Positions 1 through 8,172 of a stretch of 64,000 bases of DNA are shown in pieces; position 1 is the stretch's first letter; the number at the start of each line of letters is the position of its first letter. A model generated the notes under the pieces. The model saw nothing but the letters and a program-made list of their open reading frames with translations, was not told the DNA's origin and did not search any database. The stretch is from positions 62,001-126,000 of the forward strand of contig CAMOEW010000001.1 in the NCBI GenBank assembly GCA_946612625.1, read 5' to 3'. This DNA is from an uncultured Prevotella sp. (lineage in GTDB: Bacteria > Bacteroidota > Bacteroidia > Bacteroidales > Bacteroidaceae). The position numbers and the translations under genes were made by a program.

Positions 1-815
1 TTTGCCTTGCCGTCGAGATACACTATACGATTCTTTATCTGTAGTGTCTGGCCGGGCAGTCCGACGCAACGTTTCACGTAGTTCTCCCTGCGGTCGGCAG
101 GGCGGGTGGTAACTTCGCCATACTCCAGCTGGTTCTGCCTGATATATGTGCGTCCCAACGAGTATATCTGCTCAAAAAACCTCCTGCGCTCGCCTGCTGA
201 GAGCGAGTCGGGGTTGGGGTGTTCCTGCCACACCTGATAGCCAATGCCATAACACAGCTGATAGTAGTCGTAGGCCTGGTAGCGCGGCGCCGAGCATAGC
301 GTGTCGCCAGCAGGGAAGTTGAACACTACGATGTCGTTCAGCTCGACCTTGCCCAGTCCCTTCACCCTTCGGTATTCCCATTGCGGCCACTCTATATAGC
401 TCTTGCATTCTATCACCGGCAGTGTGTGCTGGGTCAGCGGCATGGTCAATGGTGTTTGCGGTATGCGCGGACCGTAGCTCACTTTCGACACAAACAGGTA
501 GTCGCCGGTGAGCAGCGACTTTTCGAGCGACGACGATGGGATGACGTAGTTCTGGAAAAAGAACAGGTTGATGAAATATACCGCCACGAGTGCAAAAACA
601 AGCGCATCGACCCACGACATCACGAACTTCACGGGGCGCTCGGCATCCTTCCACCACTGCCACTTGATTTTCTTTGTGATATACACGTCGTAGATGAACG
701 GAACGACGATGAGTCCCAACCAACTCTTGAGCCAATACAGGAACAATAGGTATAGTACGATTACGATGATGAACTTTGCCCACTGCTTCTTCATATTCAG
801 TTCCTTCTCTTTCAT
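1..815 (-). CDS. lepB: Signal peptidase I (S26 family), 3' end cut by window
   Basis: Membrane-bound serine protease that removes signal peptides from exported proteins. Reading from ATG at 815, the product has basic residues, then hydrophobic segments at about 12-45 and 70-90, followed by the periplasmic domain. The catalytic Ser lies in IPSSSLEKS (about residue 95) and the Lys region is RCVGLPGQ near the window edge; both match Bacteroidota LepB. The start overlaps the dapB stop as ATGA, so the two are translationally coupled and probably share the dapB promoter. An alternative start is ATG 794 (MKKQWAKF). The C-terminus lies outside the window, so the length cannot be compared. The identification rests on the two catalytic boxes and is firm. 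Confidence 0.9.
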   Translation of the reverse strand, partial: MKEKELNMKKQWAKFIIVIVLYLLFLYWLKSWLGLIVVPFIYDVYITKKIKWQWWKDAERPVKFVMSWVDALVFALVAVYFINLFFFQNYVIPSSSLEKSLLTGDYLFVSKVSYGPRIPQTPLTMPLTQHTLPVIECKSYIEWPQWEYRRVKGLGKVELNDIVVFNFPAGDTLCSAPRYQAYDYYQLCYGIGYQVWQEHPNPDSLSAGERRRFFEQIYSLGRTYIRQNQLEYGEVTTRPADRRENYVKRCVGLPGQTLQIKNRIVYLDGKA

Positions 816-1546
816 ATTGCAAAATCTGAAAACATGTCTGAAATAGTAAGCAGTCCGCTGTGCTCCTTAGTATATTCGGCAGCAAGCACTGCTCCGAGCG
901 CAAATCCACGGCGTGAGTGGGCATCATGGGTGATGGTGATGCAGTCGGCGTCAGAGTCGTAGCGCACAGTATGAATTCCCGGCACTTCGCCACGGCGCAG
1001 CGAATCTATTCTAAGCATCGAGGCATCATACGGACTGTTGTCCTGACCCTTTACCCAACCGGTCTTCCGGTCAAGGTTGGCTATAATATCCTCGCCAAGC
1101 GTGATTGCCGTGCCGCTTGGAGCGTCGATTTTATGGATGTGATGAGTTTCCTCCATGTGTACGTCGTACTGGTCGAAGTCATTCATAATCTTAGCCAGGT
1201 ATCTGTTGACGGCAGAGAATATAGCTACGCCTATGCTGAAGTTGCTTGCCCAGAACAGTGTGTTTCCTTCGCTTATCAGCCGCTCGACATCCTCCTTGTG
1301 GTCTTTCATCCATCCTGTGCTTCCGCTTACCACCTTCACTCCCTTGCTGAATGCTTTCAGGAAGTTAGCGTAGGCCGCCTGCGGTGCCGTGAACTCGATA
1401 GCCACGTCGGCACTCGCGAAAGCCTCGCTCTCGAAGTCCTGCTGGTTATCAATATCTATTATACTTACGATTTCATGGCCACGGGCGATGGCTATCTGTT
1501 CTATCATCTTCCCCATTTTGCCGTAGCCGATTAATGCTATCTTCAT
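812..1546 (-). CDS. dapB: 4-hydroxy-tetrahydrodipicolinate reductase
   Basis: Cytosolic NAD(P)H-dependent reductase of the diaminopimelate/lysine pathway, supplying peptidoglycan precursor. The 244-residue product opens with a Rossmann motif (ALIGYGKMGKMI). It carries the substrate-binding signature HHIHKIDAPSGTA near residues 135-147, with the catalytic His and Lys. It is slightly shorter than the E. coli enzyme (about 270), as usual in Bacteroidota. It is first in a two-gene operon with lepB (ATGA overlap) and is driven by a good promoter at 1570-1600. A 41-bp repeat array sits further upstream. Confidence 0.95.
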   Translation of the reverse strand: MKIALIGYGKMGKMIEQIAIARGHEIVSIIDIDNQQDFESEAFASADVAIEFTAPQAAYANFLKAFSKGVKVVSGSTGWMKDHKEDVERLISEGNTLFWASNFSIGVAIFSAVNRYLAKIMNDFDQYDVHMEETHHIHKIDAPSGTAITLGEDIIANLDRKTGWVKGQDNSPYDASMLRIDSLRRGEVPGIHTVRYDSDADCITITHDAHSRRGFALGAVLAAEYTKEHSGLLTISDMFSDFAI

Positions 1547-1569
1547 TATCTATATATTAAAAAACGACG

Positions 1570-1600
1570 CAAAGGTACAGTAAAATACGGAAAAATCAAA
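1570..1600 (-). promoter_or_regulatory. Bacteroidota-type promoter of dapB-lepB
   Basis: On the minus strand, TTTG (1597-1600), 19 bases, then TACCTTTG (1570-1577). This matches the -33/-7 consensus exactly. The -7 box ends 23 bases before the dapB ATG. Confidence 0.85.
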
Positions 1601-1683
1601 ATTATTAGTGATTTATTTTGATTATGGACAATGTTCAGACAGACTTTTCCACATTATTTCTCGTTTTTCCTATAACGGTATAT

Positions 1684-1806
1684 CAGAATTCGCGTCGTTC
1701 CAGACGACGGCATTTCCGCAGTTTCAGAATTCGTGTCGTTCCTGACGACAGCATTTCCGCAATTTCAGAATTCCCATCGTTCCTGACGACAGCATTTCCG
1801 CGATTT
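1684..1806. repeat. 41-bp tandem repeat array 1 (3 units)
   Basis: Three units begin at 1684, 1725 and 1766 with exact 41-bp spacing. Each starts CAGAATTC, continues with a short inverted repeat (CGTCGT-TCCAG-ACGACG in unit 1) and ends ATTTCCGC plus a T-rich tail. Unit 2 reads TGTCGT...ACGACA, a paired change that keeps the stem. The array lies between the divergent dapB and aldo/keto reductase genes, 83 bp upstream of the dapB -33 box. Related arrays lie at 24576 and 50030. The rest of the 1547-1886 gap holds only the two promoters. Confidence 0.9.
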
Positions 1807-1830
1807 TAGATAAACTTTTCACTTCGCTTT

Positions 1831-1862
1831 TTTGGTTTGTTCACATAATTATCGTACCTTTG
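1831..1862 (+). promoter_or_regulatory. Promoter of aldo/keto reductase-sirtuin operon
   Basis: TTTG (1831-1834), 20 bases, TACCTTTG (1855-1862). It places transcription start near 1868, which rules out the upstream TTG at 1860 as the start codon of the next gene and supports ATG 1887. Confidence 0.8.
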
Positions 1863-1886
1863 TGCTCAAAACAAAACCATGAAGAT

Positions 1887-2855
1887 ATGGAAAAATATTT
1901 TGCTGACGAGCTCCGCTACGACGGAGGAATGGAATATAAGCGCTGCGGACGCACAGGGGTATTGCTGCCCAAGGTATCATTGGGATTCTGGCATAATTTC
2001 GGTGGCGTTGACGACTACGACCGCAGCCGTAGCATCACACGCTATGCTTTCGACCACGGGGTGACCCACTTCGACCTTGCCAACAACTACGGTCCTCCCT
2101 ACGGCAGTGCCGAGGAAACCCTTGGACGGCTGATGGACGACGACTTCAGGCCCTATCGCGACGAATTGTTCATCTCAACGAAGGCCGGCTACGACATGTG
2201 GCCCGGTCCATACGGCAACTGGGGCTCGCGCAAGTATCTCATGGCGAGCCTCGACCAGAGTCTGCGCCGCATGAGGCTCGACTATGTTGACCTGTTCTAC
2301 AGCCATCGCTACGACCCGGAAACTCCGTTGGAGGAAACTCTTCAGGCTCTCGTGGATATAGTGCGCTCGGGAAAGGCTCTTTATGTTGGCATCTCGAGGT
2401 GGCCTCTGCACGCATTGAAGGTGGCAATCAAATATCTGCGCGAGCACGACGTGCCGCTGCTCATCTATCAGGGACGTCTCAACCTAATCGACCGTTCGCC
2501 CATCGAAGAGGGAATACTCGACGAATGCAGCCGAGAGGGCGTGGGCTTCATTTCATTCTCGCCCCTGGCGCAAGGACTGCTCACCGACCGCTATCTCAAT
2601 GGCATTCCAGCCGACTCGCGCATGTCGAAGGGCAAGTTCCTCAAAGAGAGTATGCTCACCGACGAGCTGCTTCAGAAGATTAAACACTATAATGCCTATG
2701 CAGAGAAGCGAGGCGAGACACTTGCCGAGATGGCTCTCGCGTGGATTCTTCACCACGACGCCGTGACCAGCGTGCTCGTAGGGGCAAGCAGTACAGCGCA
2801 GTTGCAGAAAAACCTGCGCTGTGTCAATGCCGAAGCGTTTACAGATGAGATTTAA
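1887..2855 (+). CDS. Aldo/keto reductase, YghZ/GpR-like
   Basis: NADPH-dependent reductase of the AKR superfamily, closest in pattern to E. coli YghZ (L-glyceraldehyde 3-phosphate/methylglyoxal reductase). Recognisable stretches are LGFWHNFG, THFDLANNYGPP (catalytic Asp and Tyr), STKAGYDMWPGPYG (catalytic Lys), FYSHRYD (His) and SVLVGAS (cofactor binding near the C-terminus). From ATG 1887 it is 322 residues; ATG 1929 (MEYKRCGRTG) is also possible and would match the family N-terminus more tightly. The reading frame extends to a TTG at 1860, but that overlaps the -7 box. It is about 20 residues shorter than YghZ at the C-terminus. The sirtuin gene follows after 12 bases. The exact substrate is not fixed by sequence. 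Confidence 0.9.
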   Translation: MEKYFADELRYDGGMEYKRCGRTGVLLPKVSLGFWHNFGGVDDYDRSRSITRYAFDHGVTHFDLANNYGPPYGSAEETLGRLMDDDFRPYRDELFISTKAGYDMWPGPYGNWGSRKYLMASLDQSLRRMRLDYVDLFYSHRYDPETPLEETLQALVDIVRSGKALYVGISRWPLHALKVAIKYLREHDVPLLIYQGRLNLIDRSPIEEGILDECSREGVGFISFSPLAQGLLTDRYLNGIPADSRMSKGKFLKESMLTDELLQKIKHYNAYAEKRGETLAEMALAWILHHDAVTSVLVGASSTAQLQKNLRCVNAEAFTDEI

Positions 2856-2867
2856 AACTACGGAAAT

Positions 2868-3557
2868 ATGAAAAAGATTGTTGTTTTGACAGGTGCAGGC
2901 ATGTCGGTGGAAAGCGGTCTGAAGACCTTCCGTGATGCCGACGGGCTATGGGAGAACTATCCCGTTCAGAAGGTGGCTACCCATGAGGGATGGCTCAACG
3001 ACCCCACCTTGGTGACAAACTTCTATAACATGCTACGCCGCAAATGCGTGGGAACACAGCCAAACGAAGGCCACAGGCTCGTAGCTCGATTAGAGGAGAA
3101 ATACGACGTCACGGTGGTTACTCAGAATGTTGACAACCTGCACGAGATGGCAGGTTCGTCGCACGTTATACATCTTCATGGTGAACTGATGAAGGTATGT
3201 TCGAGCAACGACCCCGACGACCCACGCTATCAGCAACTTCTCACTGCCGACAACTGCGAGGTAGCGCCGGGCACGAAAGCAGGCGACGGCTCGCTGCTGC
3301 GACCATTCATCGTGTTCTTCGGCGAGGCAGTGCCTATGATTTCAGCAGCTGCCGAAGAAGCAATGAAAGCCGACATATTCATCATCATAGGCACGAGCCT
3401 GAACGTGTATCCTGCCGCAGGATTGGTGCAATATGTCAAGCCGGGCACTCCCGTCTATCTGATCGACCCCAACACTGTCTATGCAGGAAGTGGAGTAACG
3501 CAAATACAGAAAGGAGCGTCGGCAGGCATGAAGGAGCTATTCGACACACTGATGTAG
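2868..3557 (+). CDS. NAD-dependent protein deacylase, Sir2 family
   Basis: Cytosolic sirtuin that removes acyl groups from lysines using NAD+. The 229-residue product has the NAD motif GAGMSVESGLKTFRD (residues 8-22), TQNVDNLHE (about 84-92), the catalytic His in HLHG (about 102-105), IGTSLNVYPAA and a final Rossmann strand. The bacterial CobB zinc ribbon normally uses two CxxC pairs; here only isolated Cys residues (KVCSSNDP, ADNCEV) lie between the catalytic His and FIVFFGE, so the zinc site looks lost. It starts 12 bases after the aldo/keto reductase stop and is probably co-transcribed. Target proteins are unknown. Confidence 0.9.
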   Translation: MKKIVVLTGAGMSVESGLKTFRDADGLWENYPVQKVATHEGWLNDPTLVTNFYNMLRRKCVGTQPNEGHRLVARLEEKYDVTVVTQNVDNLHEMAGSSHVIHLHGELMKVCSSNDPDDPRYQQLLTADNCEVAPGTKAGDGSLLRPFIVFFGEAVPMISAAAEEAMKADIFIIIGTSLNVYPAAGLVQYVKPGTPVYLIDPNTVYAGSGVTQIQKGASAGMKELFDTLM

Positions 3558-3613
3558 TGTGGCATCGAAGAATATATATATATCGTCACTGCAATCTTAA
3601 AAAAACAGAAAAT

Positions 3614-3646
3614 TTTGCTGCATTACAAAGAATATGCTTACCTTTG
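3614..3646 (+). promoter_or_regulatory. Probable promoter of GH3-like gene operon
   Basis: TTTG (3614-3617), 21 bases, TACCTTTG (3639-3646). The spacing is one or two bases above usual. It gives a leader of about 50 bases before ATG 3700 and lies just downstream of the sirtuin gene. Confidence 0.65.
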
Positions 3647-3699
3647 CACTCATTCCCACAGCGATTGACGCTGATGGGATGACAATTAAGACATAGACA

Positions 3700-5226
3700 A
3701 TGAGCTTGACAAGTATAGTTGGGAGGTTCTTCCTGCCACGGCAGAAGGAACTCGACAGACACCGGAACGAGGGCGAGGCACTGCAGCGTAACGTGCTCGC
3801 TAATCTGTTAGATATTGCCAAAGACACCGAATACGGCAGGAAACATGCCTTCAACACCATCCATGACTATGAACGGTATGCAAAGAACGTCACTCTGAAC
3901 ACTTATGAAGAGGTGAAGGACGACATCGACCGAATGCGACATGGCGAGAGAAACATACTCTGGCCGGGAAGGGTGAAATGGTATGCCAAGTCGAGTGGCA
4001 CCACAAACGACAAATCGAAGTTCATACCCGTGAGCAACGAGGGTCTGCAGAGCGTTCACTATCAGGGTCCGAAAGACTGTGTGGCATTCTATCTGCGCAA
4101 TAATCCCAAAAGCAGGATTTTCGACGGACGTGCGCTCATTCTCGGAGGCAGCCATTCGCCCAACTATAATATTGCAGACTCGCTCGTGGGCGACCTCAGC
4201 GCAATACTGATAGAGAACATCAACCCACTGGCAAATCTTGTGAGAGTGCCGAAGAAATCCACCGCACTCATCAGCGACTTCGAGATAAAGCGTGAGCGCA
4301 TTGCACGCGAGGCAATGACGAAGAACGTCACGAATATCAGCGGAGTACCGTCGTGGATGCTTTCGGTGCTTACGTGTATGATGGAGATAACGGGCAAGCA
4401 ACATTTAGAGGAGGTGTGGCCAAATATCGAGATGTTCTTCCACGGGGGAGTGGCATTCACTCCATACCGAAAACAGTATGAGCAGCTCATCACCTCGCCA
4501 AACATGCACTATATGGAGACGTATAATGCAAGCGAGGGATTCTTCGGTATTCAAGACGACCCACTCGACAAGTCGATGCTGCTAATGCTCGACTATGGGG
4601 TGTTCTATGAATTCATTCCGATGGATGAGTTCGGCAGCGACAATCCTACGATAGTACCTCTGTGGGGAGTGGAGAAAGACAAGAACTACGCAATGGTTAT
4701 CTCAACAGCATGTGGCTTGTGGAGATATGTTCTCGGAGATACTGTTAAGTTTACAAGCATCAATCCATATAAGTTTATTATTACAGGACGGACGAAGAGC
4801 TTTATTAATGCCTTCGGCGAAGAGCTGATAGTAGATAATGCCGAGCAAGGACTCGACTATGCCTGCAAAATCACAGGTGCCGAGGTGCTTGAATACACAG
4901 CCGCGCCGGTATTCATGGACGCAAACGCCAAATGCCGCCATCAGTGGCTCATAGAGTTTGCAAAAGAGCCCGACGACATCGTACAGTTCGGCAATATTCT
5001 CGACCGCAAGCTTCAGGAACTGAACAGCGACTATGAGGCAAAGCGATACAAAGACATCACGTTGCAGCATCTTGAGATTATAGTTGCAAGGAAAGGACTG
5101 TTCAACGACTGGCTGAAGATGCGTGGAAAACTTGGCGGGCAGCACAAAGTGCCGCGACTTAGCAACAGCCGGGAGCACATAGACCAGCTGTTAGCACTTT
5201 GCGCAGAGCGCAAAGCTAATGGATAA
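3700..5226 (+). CDS. GH3 auxin-responsive promoter-family acyl-adenylate enzyme
   Basis: Full-length (508 residues) member of the GH3 family, relatives of plant acyl acid-amido synthetases in the firefly luciferase-like adenylating superfamily. Visible motifs are the nucleotide loop YAKSSGTTNDKSKFIP (near residue 92), YMETYNASEGFFGIQDD (motif II, near 270), WRYVLGDTVKF (near 340) and ITGRTKSFINAFGEEL (near 360), which together suggest an intact adenylation site. The acid and the acceptor are unknown; bacterial GH3 proteins are rarely characterised. It starts an apparent three-gene operon with an Ig-like lipoprotein (14 bases downstream) and a DUF3108 protein. Confidence 0.88.
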   Translation: MSLTSIVGRFFLPRQKELDRHRNEGEALQRNVLANLLDIAKDTEYGRKHAFNTIHDYERYAKNVTLNTYEEVKDDIDRMRHGERNILWPGRVKWYAKSSGTTNDKSKFIPVSNEGLQSVHYQGPKDCVAFYLRNNPKSRIFDGRALILGGSHSPNYNIADSLVGDLSAILIENINPLANLVRVPKKSTALISDFEIKRERIAREAMTKNVTNISGVPSWMLSVLTCMMEITGKQHLEEVWPNIEMFFHGGVAFTPYRKQYEQLITSPNMHYMETYNASEGFFGIQDDPLDKSMLLMLDYGVFYEFIPMDEFGSDNPTIVPLWGVEKDKNYAMVISTACGLWRYVLGDTVKFTSINPYKFIITGRTKSFINAFGEELIVDNAEQGLDYACKITGAEVLEYTAAPVFMDANAKCRHQWLIEFAKEPDDIVQFGNILDRKLQELNSDYEAKRYKDITLQHLEIIVARKGLFNDWLKMRGKLGGQHKVPRLSNSREHIDQLLALCAERKANG

Positions 5227-5240
5227 TTGACAGAGAACAA

Positions 5241-7232
5241 ATGACAAACGTGGGTGATAACACTACTATAAAAAGAAACAGAAAGTGGATAGGGCAATGT
5301 ATGATTGCCTTATCATTTCTCATTTATCATCTGATGATTGTGTCATGTGCAAGAATGGGAGCACCCGACGGCGGATGGTACGACGACAAACCGCCATACG
5401 TAGTGGGAGCAAGTCCGGCAGAGAGAGGTACAAATGTGACTTCCAAGAAAATCAACATCTATTTCAACGAATTTATAAAGATTGACGATGCGCAGAGCAA
5501 GGTGGTGGTGTCGCCGACACAGTTGGAAATGCCTGAGATAAAAGCCAAGGGAAAATATATTGTTGTTGAACTTAAGGACTCGCTGAAAGACAACACTACA
5601 TATACCATCGACTTCAGCGACGCTATCAGCGACAACAACGAAGGGAATCCGATGGGAAACTATACCTTCAGCTTCTCTACAGGAGAAGAAATCGACACCT
5701 TTGAGGTGGCAGGATATGTGCTCAATGCCGAAGACCTGGAACCGATTAAAGGAATGCTGGTAGGATTGTACGACGACCTTAGCGACACTGTATTTCAGAA
5801 AAAACCTTTCTTGAGGGTGTCGAGGACTAACGGTAGCGGACATTTCGTCATCAAGGGAGTAAAAAGCGGGCAATACCGGGTATATGGACTGCAGGATGCC
5901 GATGGCAACTATTTGTTCAACCAGAAAAGCGAGATGATAGCCTTCAGCCATGACATCATAACGCCAACATGCGCTCCCGACATCCGGCAAGACACCATCT
6001 GGCGCGACTCCCTGCATATCGACTCGATTGCGAGAGTGCCTTACATTCACTATTACCCCGACGAACTTACGCTTCTCGCCTTCACAGAGAAACAGACCGA
6101 CAAATATCTTATAAAAACCGACAGAACCGACGAAAGGAAGTTTCAAGTGTTCTTCAGTGGTGAATACGACAGTCTGCCAAAGATAAGAGGCCTGAACTTC
6201 AATGACGACTCCGCGTTTGTGGCTGAGCCAAGCCAGCACAACGACAGTATTGTATATTGGATTCGCGACACGATGCTTGTGAACACCGACTCACTTGAGC
6301 TGGAAATTCAGTATATGAAAACCGACAGTATGGGGCTTCTCGTCAGCCAAACCGACACAATTATAGCCGTGCCAAAGATCTCATACGAGCGCCGCATGAA
6401 ACTGAAGAATAAGGAAATTGAGAAATGGCAGAAGGAACAGGAACGGCTAAAGAAACACGACGAACCATACGACTCGATTATGCCTGAGCCGAAACTTGAA
6501 ATAAAATACAATATCCAGTCGTCGATGAGTCCGTTCGGCAGGATTACCTTAGAGTCGCCCACTCCAATTACACAGCTTGACACAAGCAAAATACATCTCT
6601 ATTCCAAGATCGACACTCTCTGGTATCGTGCACCATTTATCTTCCGGCCGGTAAAAGGAAAAATGCGCGAATATGAAGTGCTTGCCAACTGGCATCTGAA
6701 CACAGAGTACAGCTTCGAGGTGGACTCGGCTGCATTCACTGACATTTATGGCGCCGTGTCGGATGACCACGTATCGGGACTGAAAATCAAGTCGATGGAC
6801 GACTTCAGCACATTGGTGGTAAACATCAGCGGGCTGAACGATTCGTGCGATGTGTATGTTGAACTGCTCGACGGAAGCGACAAGCCAAAACGAAAGGTGA
6901 AGGTAAACGACGGTAGCGCAGAGTTCTTCTATCTTGACCCGGGCACATACTATATGCGTGCCTTTGCCGACAATAACGGCAACGCCCGCTGGGATACCGG
7001 CGACTATGCTGCCAACCGTCAGGCTGAAGCAGTGTATTACCATCCGACCGAGATTGAATGCAAAGCTAAGTGGGATCTTACTCGCGACTGGAATGTCACG
7101 GCCACTCCACATTTCCGTCAGAAACCCGGAAAGATAGTGAAACAGAAGCCAGACAAAGAGAAGAAAGTAATGAACAGAAATCTGATGAGGGCCGTTCAAC
7201 TTAATATTCCCCTGAACCAGATTCCACAATAA
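5241..7232 (+). CDS. Lipoprotein with N-terminal Ig-like (Big_5/SbsA-type) domain
   Basis: A 663-residue envelope protein. The N-terminus has a basic stretch, a hydrophobic segment and a lipobox-like LMIVSC with Cys at about residue 36, so lipidation and surface or periplasmic location are likely. Residues about 50-150 (PPYVVGASPAERGTNV ... YTFSFSTG) match the Ig-like fold seen at the N-terminus of many Bacteroidota lipoproteins. The following part resembles a carboxypeptidase-regulatory-like fold (GYVLNAEDLEPIKGMLVGLY, then FVIKGVKSGQYRVYGLQD), and a charged central stretch lies near residues 385-415. A second such fold may lie near 530-600 (FFYLDPGTYYMRAFADNNGN). Function unknown; it sits between the GH3-like and DUF3108 genes in one transcription unit. 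Confidence 0.75.
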   Translation: MTNVGDNTTIKRNRKWIGQCMIALSFLIYHLMIVSCARMGAPDGGWYDDKPPYVVGASPAERGTNVTSKKINIYFNEFIKIDDAQSKVVVSPTQLEMPEIKAKGKYIVVELKDSLKDNTTYTIDFSDAISDNNEGNPMGNYTFSFSTGEEIDTFEVAGYVLNAEDLEPIKGMLVGLYDDLSDTVFQKKPFLRVSRTNGSGHFVIKGVKSGQYRVYGLQDADGNYLFNQKSEMIAFSHDIITPTCAPDIRQDTIWRDSLHIDSIARVPYIHYYPDELTLLAFTEKQTDKYLIKTDRTDERKFQVFFSGEYDSLPKIRGLNFNDDSAFVAEPSQHNDSIVYWIRDTMLVNTDSLELEIQYMKTDSMGLLVSQTDTIIAVPKISYERRMKLKNKEIEKWQKEQERLKKHDEPYDSIMPEPKLEIKYNIQSSMSPFGRITLESPTPITQLDTSKIHLYSKIDTLWYRAPFIFRPVKGKMREYEVLANWHLNTEYSFEVDSAAFTDIYGAVSDDHVSGLKIKSMDDFSTLVVNISGLNDSCDVYVELLDGSDKPKRKVKVNDGSAEFFYLDPGTYYMRAFADNNGNARWDTGDYAANRQAEAVYYHPTEIECKAKWDLTRDWNVTATPHFRQKPGKIVKQKPDKEKKVMNRNLMRAVQLNIPLNQIPQ

Positions 7233-7258
7233 ACCACCAAACTTAATTAAAGTATCGC

Positions 7259-8116
7259 ATGTTGAGTATATATAGAAAAACAAAAGAAGATAGCAAGCTG
7301 AGCTTGCGTTGGAAGTGGATTCTGCCATTCTGTATGATTGCCATACTGTCGGGGAATGCCAATGCACAATGTGGAATAGAGAACAAAGCCTTCAAGGGAG
7401 GAGAATTTCTATATTACGACCTGCATTTCAATTGGAAATTCATTTGGGTGAAGGTGGGAACGGCATCGATGTCAACCGTTTCTACTATATATAAAGGTGA
7501 AAAGGCATACCGGAGCAATCTCATTACACGAGGCAACAACCAGCTCGACAAGGTATTCGTGATGCGCGACACACTCGTATCATACTGTTCGGAGAATCTA
7601 TCGCCCCTGTATTTCCGAAAGGGAGCAAAGGAAGGCAGCCGATACTATGTTGACGAACTGTGGTACACGTATCCAAAGGGTAATTGCCATCTGCTCAAGC
7701 ATAGAATTGACCCCAACGGAATGGTGGGATGGGCTGAAGCCGAGTATCAAGACTGCATCTACGACATGATGAGCATCTTCCTGCGTGCACGTAATTTCGA
7801 CAGCTCGAAGATGAAGGAAGGCGACAACATACCCATGCCCATCACAGATGCCGTACATTTGAAGAATTCATGGCTGAAGTATCGCGGAAAAGAAGTATAT
7901 ACCATAGAAGAAACGAACGAGAAGTACCGTTGTCTGGTATTCTCGTTCATTGAGCGTGAGGATGGCAAGAACCACGAACTGATCCGATTCTACGTCACTG
8001 ACGACGACAATCACATTCCCGTGCGTCTTGACATGTTCCTGAGCTTTGGTTCGGCTAAGGCATTCCTTCGCAACTACAAAGGCGTGCGCTCGCCAATGAC
8101 ATCAAAAATAAAGTAG
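7259..8116 (+). CDS. DUF3108 domain-containing exported protein
   Basis: A 285-residue protein with an N-terminal signal sequence (hydrophobic residues 19-34 ending GNANAQ). The body fits the DUF3108 family: FKGGEFLYYDLHFNWKFIWVKVGTASM near the start, a long run of beta strands, and a C-terminal LSFGSAKAFLRNYKG. These proteins are predicted to be periplasmic beta-barrel-like folds; no enzymatic residues are evident and the function is unknown. It is the last gene of the GH3-like operon (26 bases after the lipoprotein stop) and converges on the pectate lyase gene, with a shared hairpin at 8143-8172. Confidence 0.8.
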   Translation: MLSIYRKTKEDSKLSLRWKWILPFCMIAILSGNANAQCGIENKAFKGGEFLYYDLHFNWKFIWVKVGTASMSTVSTIYKGEKAYRSNLITRGNNQLDKVFVMRDTLVSYCSENLSPLYFRKGAKEGSRYYVDELWYTYPKGNCHLLKHRIDPNGMVGWAEAEYQDCIYDMMSIFLRARNFDSSKMKEGDNIPMPITDAVHLKNSWLKYRGKEVYTIEETNEKYRCLVFSFIEREDGKNHELIRFYVTDDDNHIPVRLDMFLSFGSAKAFLRNYKGVRSPMTSKIK

Positions 8117-8142
8117 GGTTCAAACGCTATCACATATCATTG

Positions 8143-8172
8143 CCCCCTGCTGCCGTTATTCGGCAGTGGGGG
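8143..8172. terminator. Terminator-like hairpin between convergent genes
   Basis: CCCCCTGCTGCCG pairs with CGGCAGTGGGGG around the loop TTATT. The pectate lyase stop codon (8156-8158) lies in the loop. Only a weak T-run (AAGTTTTA) follows on the plus strand and none on the minus strand, so bidirectional termination is inferred from position. Confidence 0.5.

Noticed and set aside
816..993. N-terminal extension of lepB back to 993
   Set aside because: It would overlap dapB by 180 bases; the coupled ATG at 815 gives the normal LepB start.
1618..1809. Short open frame across repeat array 1 (and similar frames at 24491-24808 and 50021-50329)
   Set aside because: The 41-bp unit is not a multiple of three, so the frames only reflect stop-free repeat sequence; no start site or family match.
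5343..6239. 298-residue minus-strand frame opposite the Ig-like lipoprotein
   Set aside because: Antisense shadow; the plus-strand protein has a lipobox and known fold.
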